Shown here piece by piece: positions 24,368-32,664 of a stretch of DNA of 64,000 bases. Each line of letters starts with the position of its first letter. Within the stretch, counting starts at the first letter, position 1. The stretch spans positions 215,079-279,078 of the forward strand of contig JAWCQZ010000001.1 of assembly GCA_038869515.1 (NCBI GenBank). The letters are read 5' to 3'. Made by a program: the position numbers and the translations under genes. The notes below the pieces were generated by a model. The model had not been told where the DNA came from and searched no databases. It worked only from the letters and a program-made list of their open reading frames with translations. Origin of the DNA: JAWCQZ01 sp038869515 [NCBI: Halobacteria archaeon]. GTDB taxonomy: Archaea; Halobacteriota; Syntropharchaeia; JACQPP01.

Positions 24368-25296
24368 CCACCCCCGACCGCCTCCTCCTTCCCCACCTCC
24401 TCCGCGCGCTGACCCCGGCGGGCCGCGAGGTCCTCGCGGGCGCCGGCGAGGATGACTGCGCCGTCGTCCAGTGGCCCGGGAGCCGCGACCTCCTCGTTCT
24501 CAAGACCGACATGGTGCACGCCTCGGCCGACTTCCCCCCCGGGACGACCCCGCTCCAGATGGGGTGGATGGCATCGGCGGTCAACCTGAGCGACCTCGCC
24601 GCCAAGGGGGCGCGCCCCCTCTACCTCCTGATGGCGGTCGGGCTCCCGAAGTTAGACCGGAAGTTCGCCCGGCAACTGGCCCGCGGGATGGACCTCTGCG
24701 CCCGGAGATACGGGGCGCGCATCGTCGGCGGGGACCTCGACAGGACCGACGAGGTGGCCATCACGGGGTTCGCGGTGGGGCGCGCCCGCCGCTGGGTGGG
24801 GCGCTCCGGGGCGCGGCCCGGAGACCTCGTCGGGGCCACGGGGCCGCTCGGGGTCGCGGAGTCGGTGCTGCTCCACCTGAAGGGGCGCAGGCCCCTGCCC
24901 GGGCGGCTCGCCCGGAAGGGGCTCCTGGAGCCGACTCCGAGAGTGTGGGACGGGCTGCGACTGGCCCCGAGGGTGAGCGCGATGACCGACGTCAGCGACT
25001 CCCTCGCCCTGAGCCTCCACGACACCGCACGGGCGAGCGGCGTGGGGTTCCGGCTCGACCCGGGCGCCATCCCGGTGGACCCCGCCGTGAGGGCCGCGGC
25101 CCGGCTCGGGGCGGACCCGCTCGATTTGGCCCTCTACGGGGGCGGCGACTTCGGCCTCCTCTTCACCTATCCGCCGCGGGCGGAGAGGGCGCTGCGGAGG
25201 TCGGTCAGGTTCCACCGGCTCGGGGTGGCGACCCGGCGCAGGGGGGTCTTTCTGGGGAATGAGCCGATTCGGGAGAGGGGATACTCCCATTTCTAA
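24364..25296 (+). CDS. thiL: Thiamine-monophosphate kinase
   Basis: ThiL phosphorylates thiamine monophosphate to the active diphosphate. Motifs seen are AGEDDCAVV (metal-binding Asp pair), LLVLKTDMVHASADF, NLSDLAAKGARPLYLL, GGDLDRTDEVAITGFAVG and LYGGGDFGLLFT. These are the AIR-synthase-fold signatures of the family. The 310 residues are usual. It starts in an ATGA overlap with the phosphatase gene. TPP is the cofactor of the korAB enzyme in this window. Confidence 0.92.
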   Translation: MTTPDRLLLPHLLRALTPAGREVLAGAGEDDCAVVQWPGSRDLLVLKTDMVHASADFPPGTTPLQMGWMASAVNLSDLAAKGARPLYLLMAVGLPKLDRKFARQLARGMDLCARRYGARIVGGDLDRTDEVAITGFAVGRARRWVGRSGARPGDLVGATGPLGVAESVLLHLKGRRPLPGRLARKGLLEPTPRVWDGLRLAPRVSAMTDVSDSLALSLHDTARASGVGFRLDPGAIPVDPAVRAAARLGADPLDLALYGGGDFGLLFTYPPRAERALRRSVRFHRLGVATRRRGVFLGNEPIRERGYSHF

Positions 25297-25468
25297 CCGC
25301 TCGAACCTCGCAACAAATTGGCGCCGTCCGCCTCCGTCGCGCTGCGGCCCTTGCGCCTGCAAGACGCCTTTTCCGAAAAATCGAAGCGAGTCCGGGAGTC
25401 AGGAACGATGGCCGTGAGTCGAAGGAGGGACGACGGCGATTTATCCGCAGGGACCCAATGGTGAAGGG
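25297..25468. promoter_or_regulatory. Intergenic region with promoter for the radical SAM gene
   Basis: The gap holds no gene. A TATA-like CGATTTATCC (25436-25445) stands about 25-30 bp ahead of the ATG at 25469. The remaining bases show no repeat shared with the other intergenic elements. Confidence 0.5.
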
Positions 25469-26587
25469 ATGATTCGCGAAGCCGCCCTCTGGGAACCCCG
25501 TCCCGACGGCCGCATCCTCTGCAACGTCTGCGCCCAGTATTGCAAAATCGCGCCGGGCCAGCGCGGGGTGTGCAACACCCGGGAGCACCGGGGCGGGAGG
25601 TTGTGGACCCTCACCTACGGCACGGTCGCCTCGGTGGCGGTCGACCCCATCGAGAAGAAGCCCTTCCACCACTTCTACCCCGGGAGCCGGGTCTTCTCGA
25701 TGGCGTCGCTCTCCTGCTCCTACCGGTGCGCCCACTGCCACAACGCCTCCATCTCTTTCGCCCGGGTCGGGTTCGAGGGGGGCGAGGCGGTCGGCATCGT
25801 CCCGGAGGGGGTGGCGCGGGAGGAGGGGGCGCCGGTCGTCCACTCCCGCGAGATTCCGCCGGAGGAGGCGGTCGCCCTCTGCGGGCGCTACGGCGCGGAC
25901 GGCATGGCGTGGACCTACAACGAGCCGACCATCACCGTCGAGTACGCCCGGGACTGCGCCGCCCTCGCCAAGGAGCGGGGCCTCTACACCTGCTTCGTGA
26001 CCAACGGCACCTTCACCCCGGAGTCCCAGACCTACATCTCGCCGGTCCTCGACGCGGCCAACGTGGACACCAAGGCCTTCACCGAGGCGTTCTACCGCAA
26101 AATCTGCGGCGGCCGCCTGGAGCCGGTCCTCGAGACCTGCGAGCGCATCCGGAAGGAGGGGAGGGTCCACCTGGAGGTCACCTACCTCGTCATCCCGGGC
26201 CAGAACGACGACACCCGGGAGCTGCGGGACTACTGCGCCTGGGTCGCCCGGAGCCTCGGGACCGACACCCCGGTCCACTTCAGCCGCTTCATCCCCTACG
26301 GCTGGACCCCGATGGACTACCCGACCCCGGTCGCGACGCTGGAGCGCGCCTACGGGATCGCGAAGCGGGCGGGGCTGGAGTTCGTCTACGTCGGGAACCT
26401 CCCGGGGCACGACACCGAGTCGACCCGCTGTCCCGACTGCGGCGAGCTGCTCATCGAGCGGAGGGGCTACCGGACGAAGAAGCGGATGGCGGGAAGGAGT
26501 TGCCCGGCGTGCGGGAGGGGGATTCCGATGGTGGACTCCGGCGCCCCGCCCGAGGGCCGGGAGCCCCCGGCACCGGTCGCCCACTAA
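25469..26587 (+). CDS. amrS: AmmeMemoRadiSam-system radical SAM enzyme (PflA/AmrS-like)
   Basis: The 372-residue protein has an N-terminal cysteine set (ILCNVCAQYCKIAPGQRGVC, residues 17-36), the radical-SAM CxxxCxxC motif in LSCSYRCAHCHN, and a C-terminal zinc ribbon (CPDCGELL ... CPACGRGIP). This three-part layout is that of the AmmeMemoRadiSam radical SAM proteins found across archaea with AMMECR1 and MEMO partners, which are not in this window. The reaction in vivo is not settled. It is followed 29 bp later by an MBL-fold gene. Confidence 0.88.
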   Translation: MIREAALWEPRPDGRILCNVCAQYCKIAPGQRGVCNTREHRGGRLWTLTYGTVASVAVDPIEKKPFHHFYPGSRVFSMASLSCSYRCAHCHNASISFARVGFEGGEAVGIVPEGVAREEGAPVVHSREIPPEEAVALCGRYGADGMAWTYNEPTITVEYARDCAALAKERGLYTCFVTNGTFTPESQTYISPVLDAANVDTKAFTEAFYRKICGGRLEPVLETCERIRKEGRVHLEVTYLVIPGQNDDTRELRDYCAWVARSLGTDTPVHFSRFIPYGWTPMDYPTPVATLERAYGIAKRAGLEFVYVGNLPGHDTESTRCPDCGELLIERRGYRTKKRMAGRSCPACGRGIPMVDSGAPPEGREPPAPVAH

Positions 26588-26616
26588 CCCCTTTTCCCTC
26601 CCGCGCGACTCCCGGG

Positions 26617-27552
26617 ATGGAGGTCACCCCCGTCCCGGTCCCGGGACCCCGAGGCCCCGTGAACTGTTATCTGGTGAAATCGGGGGACGAAGGGGCGCTG
26701 GTGGACGCGGGGCCCGACCCCGGGGCGAAGGCGATTCTCAAGGCGGTCGAGGCCTCGGGGCTCCGCCCCTCCGCCGTGAGAAAACTCCTCCTCACCCACA
26801 CCCACCTCAACCACCTCCGGGGCGCAGAGGCCATCCTGAAGGCTACCGGAGCGGAACTCTGCGTCTCCGCCACCGAGGGGTTTCTACTGGAGCACTGGGA
26901 ACTCCTCGCGAAGAAGCGGGCCGCGCCCCGGCGCCCCAGGGGCGGGCCCCCGGGCCGGGGCCCCCCCGGCCGCGCCCGGCCGCCGCACCCGACGGTCCTC
27001 GCCGGGGACCCCTCGGCCCTTCTCTCCGTCAAGCCCCCGGAGGCCTCGGTCCTCCTCCGGAACGGCGACGCGGTCGAGGTCGGTTCCGAGAGGCTCGCCA
27101 CCCTCTTCGCCCCCGGCCACACGGTGGGCCACCTCTGCTTCGGAGGGCCGGGACTCCTCTTCGGCGGCGACCTCCTGCCCGGGGAGGGGATGCCCTCCTT
27201 CGGTCCCCGGCCGACCGAACTGGGGGACGGGGTCGCCACCTCCTTCCTGCGCTCCCTCGCCTCCCTGGAGAACCTCGGGGAGAGGGTCCTCCACCCGGGC
27301 CACGGCCCCTCCGGCGTGAGCCTCCGGGAGAGGTTGGCCGCCGTCTCGGAGACCCTCGCCCGGTGGGAGGAGGCCCTGGCACGGGCGCTGAGGCGGGAGA
27401 GGAGGGGGAGGAGCCTCCCGGAACTCGCCGCCCTCCTGGGTTCCCCGGACGACGGGGTCCTGCTGGCGGACGCAGCGGCGCTCCTGGAGAAACTTGTTTT
27501 GGAGCGGAAGGCGCAGCGGAGGGGCGACCTCTTCGCGGGTCCGAAAGCCTGA
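26617..27552 (+). CDS. MBL-fold hydrolase-like protein with altered metal motif
   Basis: The 311-residue protein shows the metallo-beta-lactamase fold: VNCYLVKSGDEGALVDAGPD, HTHLNHLRGA, APGHTVGHLCF, LLFGGDLL and VLHPGHGPS, then a helical C-terminal domain as in glyoxalase-II/LACTB2-like members. The usual HxHxDH motif reads HTHLNH here, so the second-site Asp ligand is Asn. A Gly/Pro/Arg-rich insertion (about residues 107-126) interrupts the fold, possibly repeat-derived. Activity is therefore uncertain; a one-metal enzyme or loss of function are both possible. Confidence 0.8.
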   Translation: MEVTPVPVPGPRGPVNCYLVKSGDEGALVDAGPDPGAKAILKAVEASGLRPSAVRKLLLTHTHLNHLRGAEAILKATGAELCVSATEGFLLEHWELLAKKRAAPRRPRGGPPGRGPPGRARPPHPTVLAGDPSALLSVKPPEASVLLRNGDAVEVGSERLATLFAPGHTVGHLCFGGPGLLFGGDLLPGEGMPSFGPRPTELGDGVATSFLRSLASLENLGERVLHPGHGPSGVSLRERLAAVSETLARWEEALARALRRERRGRSLPELAALLGSPDDGVLLADAAALLEKLVLERKAQRRGDLFAGPKA

Positions 27553-27677
27553 GTTGCCGGCCCCCTCCGGCACCGCCCGCGTTCCGTCGGCGACGACGGA
27601 GCGCGGGAGGGCGGGCCTGTGGAACGGCCCTGCCCGGAGGGATGGGGGCCCCTCTCAGCGGAGCCGCGTCGCTCCTC
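27553..27677. other. Intergenic region with a weak family-B-like 3' motif
   Basis: On the minus strand CCACAGGCCCGCCCTCCC (27605-27622) resembles the 3' end of family B, downstream of the nop10 operon. The rest shows a GC-rich imperfect palindrome around 27582-27606. No gene is supported. Confidence 0.35.
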
Positions 27678-27875
27678 TCAGGAGTCCTCTCGCTCCGCCG
27701 GCAACGAAGCGGGTTCGGCGGCCTCCAGGGTCAATTTCCGGTACTTTCCGTAGGGATCCCTGGGGGAGAAGCGCGGCGGCATGGGGTTCCGGGTCGCCCC
27801 TCCGCACCGGGGGCACGCCTCCCTCAAGGTGTAGAGGTTGCAGGCGGGGCACTTCCAGAACTTGGTCCGGACCAT
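27678..27875 (-). CDS. nop10: rRNA pseudouridylation protein Nop10
   Basis: Nop10 is a structural subunit of the archaeal H/ACA RNP that guides pseudouridylation. The zinc ribbon is seen in KFWKCPACNLYTLREACPRC (residues 5-24), followed by the family hallmark PPRFSPRDPYGKYRKL. At 65 residues it is slightly longer than usual because of an acidic tail. It is the last gene of the conserved archaeal eL42-eS27-aIF2a-nop10 operon, with 1 bp between it and aIF2-alpha. Confidence 0.95.
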   Translation of the reverse strand: MVRTKFWKCPACNLYTLREACPRCGGATRNPMPPRFSPRDPYGKYRKLTLEAAEPASLPAEREDS

Positions 27876-27876
27876 C

Positions 27877-28671
27877 TCACTTGGCCCGGAGGAGCTGCCC
27901 CTTTCCCGAGGCCTTCTGGACCACCGCGAGGGCGGCGTCGGAGGACTTCCGGAGGGCCGCCTCCGCCTTCTTGAAGTCGGGGGCACGGGCCGCGACCCGG
28001 TAGCGGGGGGCCCCCAGGCAGGCCACCTCGACCCCCGGGGAGGCCCGGGCGGCCTCGGTGAGCGCCTTCCGGAGCACCTCCACCCCCCGGGGGCCCGGGA
28101 CCGTCAGCTCCAGCACGCCCGAAATCCGGGCCTCGGGGATGACGATGCTCTCCCGGGCGATGGCGTGGAGCGCCTCCGCGGTCTTGGGGTCGAGGCCGGC
28201 GCCGGTGAAGGTCTGGCTCCCCTTCGCGAGGGACTCCTCCAGGGCGGGGTGCAGGCCCCCCACGGCCGCCCGGAGTTTGGCCCGGATCGCCTCCGCCCTC
28301 TCCGCGGGGAACTTCTGGGTGAGCCACCGGACCGCCTTCTCCTCATTCTTCCACGCCTTCACCTTGTCCTTCCGCTGGTGCTCGTTCACGTCCTTCAGCG
28401 AGAGGTCGATGCGCCCCCGGCCGGGGTCGGCCGCGAGCACGCGGGCCACCACCTTCCCCCCCTTCCGGACGTGCTCCCGGATGTTCCGGATCCACCCCCG
28501 CGCGATGTGGGAGATGGGGATGAACCCCTTCCGCTCCCCGAACTCGTCGAGGGTGACGAAGGCGCCGAATTCCTGGACGTCCCGGACCGTGCAGAGCACC
28601 AGTTCGCCGGCGGTGGGCCACCCCTCGGCCGGACCGCGGGCGGCCCGGGCCCCGGGAGGTCTCCCGTTCAT
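27877..28671 (-). CDS. eif2a: Translation initiation factor aIF2, alpha subunit
   Basis: This is a subunit of the heterotrimeric factor that delivers initiator tRNA. The N-terminal S1 domain reads LVLCTVRDVQEFGAFVTLDE and KGFIPISHIARGWIRNI, followed by the helical domain and the C-terminal alpha-beta domain ending VVQKASGKGQLLRAK. The length of 264 residues is normal. The start ATG overlaps the eS27 stop (ATGA). The first 20 residues are richer in Gly/Ala/Arg than usual. Confidence 0.95.
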   Translation of the reverse strand: MNGRPPGARAARGPAEGWPTAGELVLCTVRDVQEFGAFVTLDEFGERKGFIPISHIARGWIRNIREHVRKGGKVVARVLAADPGRGRIDLSLKDVNEHQRKDKVKAWKNEEKAVRWLTQKFPAERAEAIRAKLRAAVGGLHPALEESLAKGSQTFTGAGLDPKTAEALHAIARESIVIPEARISGVLELTVPGPRGVEVLRKALTEAARASPGVEVACLGAPRYRVAARAPDFKKAEAALRKSSDAALAVVQKASGKGQLLRAK

Positions 28672-28850
28672 AGCTCGGCCAGAATCGTCACCCTGGGAGC
28701 GATCCGGGCCTTTCCCCCCGAGGGCTCGGCGAGGGTCGCCTCGCACTGCAGGCACGTCACCAGGCCCGAGGCGCGGTCGAAGAGCACCTGCTCCTGGCCG
28801 CAGCCGGGGCACCGGACCTTGAGGAAACGGGAGCGGACGGAGGGCTTCAT
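28668..28850 (-). CDS. rps27e: Ribosomal protein eS27
   Basis: This 60-residue zinc-ribbon ribosomal protein of the small subunit contains FLKVRCPGCGQEQVLFD and LVTCLQCEATLAEPSGGKA, the hallmark of eS27. It is coupled to the downstream aIF2-alpha gene by a 4-nt overlap, and lies in the standard archaeal gene order. Confidence 0.95.
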   Translation of the reverse strand: MKPSVRSRFLKVRCPGCGQEQVLFDRASGLVTCLQCEATLAEPSGGKARIAPRVTILAEL

Positions 28851-28926
28851 CGTTGACCGGCCGGGACGCGGCCGAATGCCGCGGCCGGCACGCCAGACGA
28901 CGCGCTTGTCGCTTCGAAAGTCATCC

Positions 28927-29211
28927 TCATTGCTCTTGGATCTCGAACTTCCCCGCCCGGGGCATGGGGCGGGTGTGGGCCTTCTTGCACTTCGAGCACC
29001 GGAACCGGACGGGGGTCCGCTTCGTGGGCTTCTCGCCGCCGGGGACCTTGGAGAACTTGCCCCGGTTGCCCACGTAGGACTGGCGCAGCTTCTGGCGGGT
29101 GATGCGGACCATGGAGCGCGCCTGCCCCTTCTTCACCTTCTCCACGTTGTGCGGGGTGTGGGTCTTGCAGTGGGGGCAGTGGGTCTTCACCGACTTCGGG
29201 ACGGTCGCCAT
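28927..29211 (-). CDS. rpl44e: Ribosomal protein eL42 (L44e)
   Basis: This is a large-subunit protein near the E site. Its 94 residues carry the two zinc pairs ([18 protein letters not shown] at 12-29 and CSKC near 72) and a [20 protein letters not shown] segment typical of the family. The start at 29211 gives [15 protein letters not shown]. It leads the operon with eS27, aIF2-alpha and nop10 and is divergent from the Mrp gene. Confidence 0.95.
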   Translation of the reverse strand: MATVPKSVKTHCPHCKTHTPHNVEKVKKGQARSMVRITRQKLRQSYVGNRGKFSKVPGGEKPTKRTPVRFRCSKCKKAHTRPMPRAGKFEIQEQ

Positions 29212-29293
29212 GGGCGGAGATGGGCCACCTCCCGCATAAGAACCTCTCGGGAAGCGGCGAACCCCATATAAGGCCGGGGGGCCCGGGAGAGGG

Positions 29294-30415
29294 ATGGCCG
29301 CCCAGCTCCCCGGACCCAACGAGGGTCCCCACCCCGTAGCGCCCGGCGAGGCCGACCGCATCATCCGGAACATGGCGGGAGTCAAGCACGTCCTGGTGGT
29401 GATGAGCGGGAAGGGGGGGGTCGGCAAGTCCACCGTGGCGGCACACCTCGCGCTCGGCCTCGCCCTCCGCGGCCTCCGGGTGGGGGTGGTGGACGCCGAC
29501 TTCCACGGCCCCAGCATCCCCAAGATGCTCGGGGCGGACCGGGAGAAGCTCGCCTACGTGGAGACGGCGTCGGGCCCGAAAATCAAGCCGGTGTTCGTCC
29601 CCCCGAACGTCGAGGTCATCTCCATCGCCTACATGCTCCAGACCTACGACACGCCGGTGGTGTGGCGGGGCCCCATCAAGATGAAGGCGATCCGCCAGTT
29701 CCTGGAGGACGTCGCGTGGGGCGAGCTGGACTGCCTCATTTTCGACCTCCCCCCGGGGACCGGCGACGAGCCCCTCTCCATCGCGCAGGTGCTCCCCAGG
29801 GCCGACGGGGCCGTGATCGTCACCACCCCGCAGGAGATCTCGACGCAGGCGGTCCGGAAGTCCGTCCGTTTCGCCGAACTCCTCCACCTTCCGGTCCTGG
29901 GAGTGGTGGAGAACATGAGCGGGTCCACCTGCCCCCACTGCGGCAAGCCGGTGGACCTCTTCGACCCCGGGGGCGGGGAGAGACTGGCGAAGGATTTCGG
30001 CCTCCCCCTCCTGGGCCGCATCCCGCTCCTCCGGGAGGTGGCGGACGGATGCGACCGGGGGCGTCCGGTGCTGCTGAGCGGAGGGCCCGCCTCGAAGGCC
30101 TTCGAGGAGATGGTGGAGTCGGTGCTCTCCCGGGTGCGCGCGAAGCCGCCTCCAGGCCCCGCCCCCGCGGAGCCCGAGCCCCGAACTCCGGGGGCCGCGG
30201 TCTCCCCGGAGGCGGTCGCGAAGTGCATCGAGGCCCTCAAGCCCGCCGTGAAGGCGGAGGGGGGCGGTCTCGACCTCCTCGGGGTCCAAGGGGACGTCGT
30301 GACGCTCCGCCTCGACTTCTCCGGGGCCCCGGCGGCCCGGGTCGCCCTCCTCTCCTCCCTGGAGAAGACCCTCAAGTCCAGGGTTCCGGGAGTCCGGGCC
30401 GTGGTGGCCGCTTAA
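29294..30415 (+). CDS. Mrp/ApbC/NBP35-type Fe-S carrier ATPase fused to a degenerate NifU domain
   Basis: This P-loop ATPase transfers Fe-S clusters to target proteins. It shows Walker [10 protein letters not shown] (residues 39-47), [30 protein letters not shown] and the cluster-binding CPHC in [16 protein letters not shown]. After a Pro-rich linker, residues from about 300 follow the NifU C-terminal pattern ([19 protein letters not shown] ... [16 protein letters not shown]). The CxxC that would bind a cluster is replaced by GAPAARV. The fused domain may therefore have become a docking or structural module. A complete NifU-type protein is encoded directly downstream. Confidence 0.9.
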   Translation: MAAQLPGPNEGPHPVAPGEADRIIRNMAGVKHVLVVMSGKGGVGKSTVAAHLALGLALRGLRVGVVDADFHGPSIPKMLGADREKLAYVETASGPKIKPVFVPPNVEVISIAYMLQTYDTPVVWRGPIKMKAIRQFLEDVAWGELDCLIFDLPPGTGDEPLSIAQVLPRADGAVIVTTPQEISTQAVRKSVRFAELLHLPVLGVVENMSGSTCPHCGKPVDLFDPGGGERLAKDFGLPLLGRIPLLREVADGCDRGRPVLLSGGPASKAFEEMVESVLSRVRAKPPPGPAPAEPEPRTPGAAVSPEAVAKCIEALKPAVKAEGGGLDLLGVQGDVVTLRLDFSGAPAARVALLSSLEKTLKSRVPGVRAVVAA

Positions 30416-30439
30416 AGCGCGCTCACCTCGCGCGCTTTA
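30413..30439. terminator. Perfect 10-bp hairpin after the Mrp gene
   Basis: TAAAGCGCGC, a 7-nt loop, and GCGCGCTTTA form a perfect stem that overlaps the stop codon of the Mrp-like gene and ends just before the TATA box of nifU. It may terminate or attenuate transcription between the two genes. Confidence 0.5.
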
Positions 30440-30443
30440 GCGT

Positions 30444-30458
30444 GGGTTATTTAAGGGG
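30444..30458 (+). promoter_or_regulatory. TATA box of the nifU-like gene
   Basis: GGGTTATTTAAGGGG lies about 25-30 bp ahead of the ATG at 30478, indicating that the NifU gene has its own promoter. Confidence 0.6.
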
Positions 30459-30477
30459 CCCGGCCCAAGGAGTGGAG

Positions 30478-30768
30478 ATGGCCAACGACGCGGTCTCGGA
30501 GTTCCAGAAGAACCTCCAGGAGGCGAAGGGGGCGGTCCCCGACCTCTACGCCAAGGTGGACCAGGCGCTCGACCGCATCCGCCCCGCGGTCCAGGCGGAC
30601 GGTGGCAACGTGGAGATTGCCAACATCGACGCCGAGAAGGGGGTCCTCTACCTCCAGATGCAGGGGGCGTGCGGCGGCTGCCCCTCCTCCCGGATGACCC
30701 TCCGGGCGGGGATCGAGAGAATCGTCCGGGAGATGGTCCCGGAGATTCAGCGGGTCGAAGCGGTCTGA
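30478..30768 (+). CDS. nifU: NifU-like Fe-S scaffold/carrier protein
   Basis: The 96-residue protein is a stand-alone NifU C-terminal domain: VDQALDRIRPAVQADGGNVE followed by GACGGCPSSRMTLRAGIE, with the cluster-binding CxxC intact. Such proteins assemble or carry Fe-S clusters. It pairs with the upstream Mrp-type carrier, which ends in a version of the same domain without the cysteines. An extra N-terminal helix of about 25 residues precedes the domain. Confidence 0.93.
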   Translation: MANDAVSEFQKNLQEAKGAVPDLYAKVDQALDRIRPAVQADGGNVEIANIDAEKGVLYLQMQGACGGCPSSRMTLRAGIERIVREMVPEIQRVEAV

Positions 30769-30803
30769 GGAGTTTTCCGGAACCCGCGCCCGGGAGTGGC
30801 TTG

Positions 30804-30975
30804 AACATAGGCCCCTTTACGCGCGGGCGGAGCCCGCGCGTAAAGGGGCGGCCCTACCCCCGGGGCCTCCCCCCGCGCGACGGGGTCCCCGGGGGTCGGC
30901 CCTCCCGGAACCCCGCCCTCCGCTCGCGCTTCGCGCTCGCTTCGGGCGGGGTTCCGCGCCATAATCTCCTTGCAT
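30804..30975. repeat. Family A palindromic element, copy A2
   Basis: It starts GAACATAGGC like the copy at 1611 and carries a perfect 18-bp stem with GGA loop at 30811-30849. It continues with CCCCCGGGGCC, a GGAACCCCGCCC ... GGGCGGGGTTCC inverted repeat containing GCGCTTCGCGC, and ends TTCCGCGCCATAATCTCCTT. Relative to A1 the stem has two paired substitutions that keep base pairing. Like A1 it lies between a plus-strand gene end and a plus-strand winged-helix gene start. Confidence 0.85.
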
Positions 30976-31052
30976 AATACACAACAAGTACTTAACGATT
31001 GTCCGTTCTGAATCTGTAAAATTTAAAACTGGGGGTGCGGCGGGATTTGGGG

Positions 31053-31391
31053 ATGGACGTGGTCGGCGGTCCCGGGAGGTCCCAGGCCCCCCCTCCCGCC
31101 TCCATCCGCCACCGCATCGCCCGCCACCTCGCCGACGAGCTCCTCCGGGGGCGCCGCTTCTTCAAGGCGAAGGAGATCGCCTCCCAGGTCGGCGCCACCA
31201 GCCAGCAGGTAGCGAGCCACCTCCGAACCCTGAGGGAGTCCTCGGTCTTCTCCATCTCGGAGCAGGCCCGCTCCAGCCACTCCACCACGTGGCGCATCGA
31301 GTTCAAGACCGACCCGTGGGAGGTTTTCCACCAGATGCGTGGGCTGCTCCTCCTCTTCGACTCCTGGGTCTCCCCGCGGGCGGCTACTTGA
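31053..31391 (+). CDS. Winged-helix protein (DUF7123-like)
   Basis: The 112-residue protein contains [39 protein letters not shown] and HSTTWRIE, a winged helix with a C-terminal strand pattern like haloarchaeal DUF7123 proteins. It is likely a transcription regulator with unknown targets. ATG 31053 is preferred over GTG 31035 because AAAATTTAAAAC (31017-31028) would then sit at TATA distance. Its 3' end overlaps the convergent peroxiredoxin gene by 8 nt. Confidence 0.75.
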   Translation: MDVVGGPGRSQAPPPASIRHRIARHLADELLRGRRFFKAKEIASQVGATSQQVASHLRTLRESSVFSISEQARSSHSTTWRIEFKTDPWEVFHQMRGLLLLFDSWVSPRAAT

Positions 31392-31854
31392 GGCCTGCGA
31401 GGACCTTCTGAACCTCAGGGTAGTTGGGCTCGACCCCGGGGTTCGGGGCCACCCACTTGTAGCGGACAACCCCCGACCTGTCCACGATGAAGACGGCCCG
31501 GTTGGCCGCCACGTACCTCGGGAGCCCCGCCAGGTTCGGGAATGCGACTCCGTAGCGGTTCACCACGTTCCGCTCGTAGTCGCTGAGAAGGGTGAAGGGG
31601 AGTTTGTGCTGGTCGGCCCACGCCTTGTTGGCGAAGGGCGGGTCGACGCTGACGCCGACCACCTCGGCGCTCGCCCCTTTGAGCCTCTCCAGAGAGTCCC
31701 GGAAGGTACACATCTCCTTGGTGCAGACGCCGGTGAAAGCCCCGGGGTAGAAGGCGAGGAGGACGTTCTTCCCGAGGAACTCGCTCAGTTTCCGCGGCTT
31801 CCGGTCGGCGTCGAAGAGGGTGAAATCGGGGGCCGGGTCGCCGACGTTGACCAT
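31384..31854 (-). CDS. Peroxiredoxin (AhpC/TSA, BCP/AhpE-like)
   Basis: This thiol peroxidase of 156 residues shows [15 protein letters not shown], with the peroxidatic Cys in the PGAFTxxC context and a second Cys four residues later. The conserved Arg is in [21 protein letters not shown] sequence, and a [11 protein letters not shown]-terminus is present. It reduces peroxides using a thioredoxin-like donor; a TrxB gene is at 53370. Confidence 0.92.
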   Translation of the reverse strand: MVNVGDPAPDFTLFDADRKPRKLSEFLGKNVLLAFYPGAFTGVCTKEMCTFRDSLERLKGASAEVVGVSVDPPFANKAWADQHKLPFTLLSDYERNVVNRYGVAFPNLAGLPRYVAANRAVFIVDRSGVVRYKWVAPNPGVEPNYPEVQKVLAGLK

Positions 31855-31937
31855 GGCCCTCTCGATTTTGAAACCGGGTAAAAAGCCTCGCTTTTCGGCG
31901 CGGAAAAAGATTTAAGGGGGGCGTCCGACCTCTGGCC

Positions 31938-32624
31938 ATGGCCGCCGAAACGAATCCCGCGAAGACCTTCGAGCAGAGGCACGTCCCGATGGTCCTGGGG
32001 CTCGCGGTCCTGGTTCTGGCGCTGGCCGCGGCGGCTCCGGCGCTCCCCGCGCTCGCCCCGGTAGTGCGCCTCTTCCACCTCTTCTTCGGCGTCCTCTGGA
32101 TCGGCCTCCTCTACTTCTTCAACATCGTCAACGTGCCCGCCGTCAAACTCTACGACGCGCCCACCCGCCAGCACCACGTCACGAAACTGATGCCTATGGC
32201 CCTCTTCTGGTTCCGCTACGCCGCCCTGATGACCGTGGTGGCGGGCTTCGGAATCTACTACACCAACTACATCGCCACCGGCGCCATGGCGAGCAACGCC
32301 GGCTACACCATCCTGGCCGGGATGGTCATGGGCCTCATCATGTTCGTCAACGTCTGGGCCATCATCTGGCCCATGCAGAAGAGGGTCATCGCCGCGACCA
32401 AGGAGACCGTGGAGAAGGGGACGCCCGCCCCGGCCGACCAGCCGAAGTGGGCGAGGAGGGCGCTCCTCGCCTCCCGCTTCAACTTCATCCTCTCCGTCCC
32501 GATGCTCTTCATGATGGGGGCGGCCTCCCACGGCTTCATGCCGCCCGTCTCCTCCATCAGCACCCTCGTCGCTTCCATCGCCGTCGCGGGCGCCATCGTC
32601 GCCTACCTGGCGAGGAAGAAGTAG
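31938..32624 (+). CDS. PuuD/urate-oxidase-N-terminal-like membrane protein
   Basis: The 228-residue protein has about six membrane segments and motifs of the PuuD membrane domain family: RLFHLFFGVLWIGLLYFFN, ALFWFRYAALMTVVAGFG and FVNVWAIIWPMQKRVI. In PuuD this domain precedes a cytochrome c part and is linked to urate hydroxylation; stand-alone archaeal members have no known substrate. His residues in the second and third segments could bind heme. A TATA-like GATTTAAGG is just upstream. Confidence 0.75.
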   Translation: MAAETNPAKTFEQRHVPMVLGLAVLVLALAAAAPALPALAPVVRLFHLFFGVLWIGLLYFFNIVNVPAVKLYDAPTRQHHVTKLMPMALFWFRYAALMTVVAGFGIYYTNYIATGAMASNAGYTILAGMVMGLIMFVNVWAIIWPMQKRVIAATKETVEKGTPAPADQPKWARRALLASRFNFILSVPMLFMMGAASHGFMPPVSSISTLVASIAVAGAIVAYLARKK

Positions 32625-32664
32625 CGGCAGAAGGTTTTTAATCGCCCTTTTCCCGTGGGGAGCC

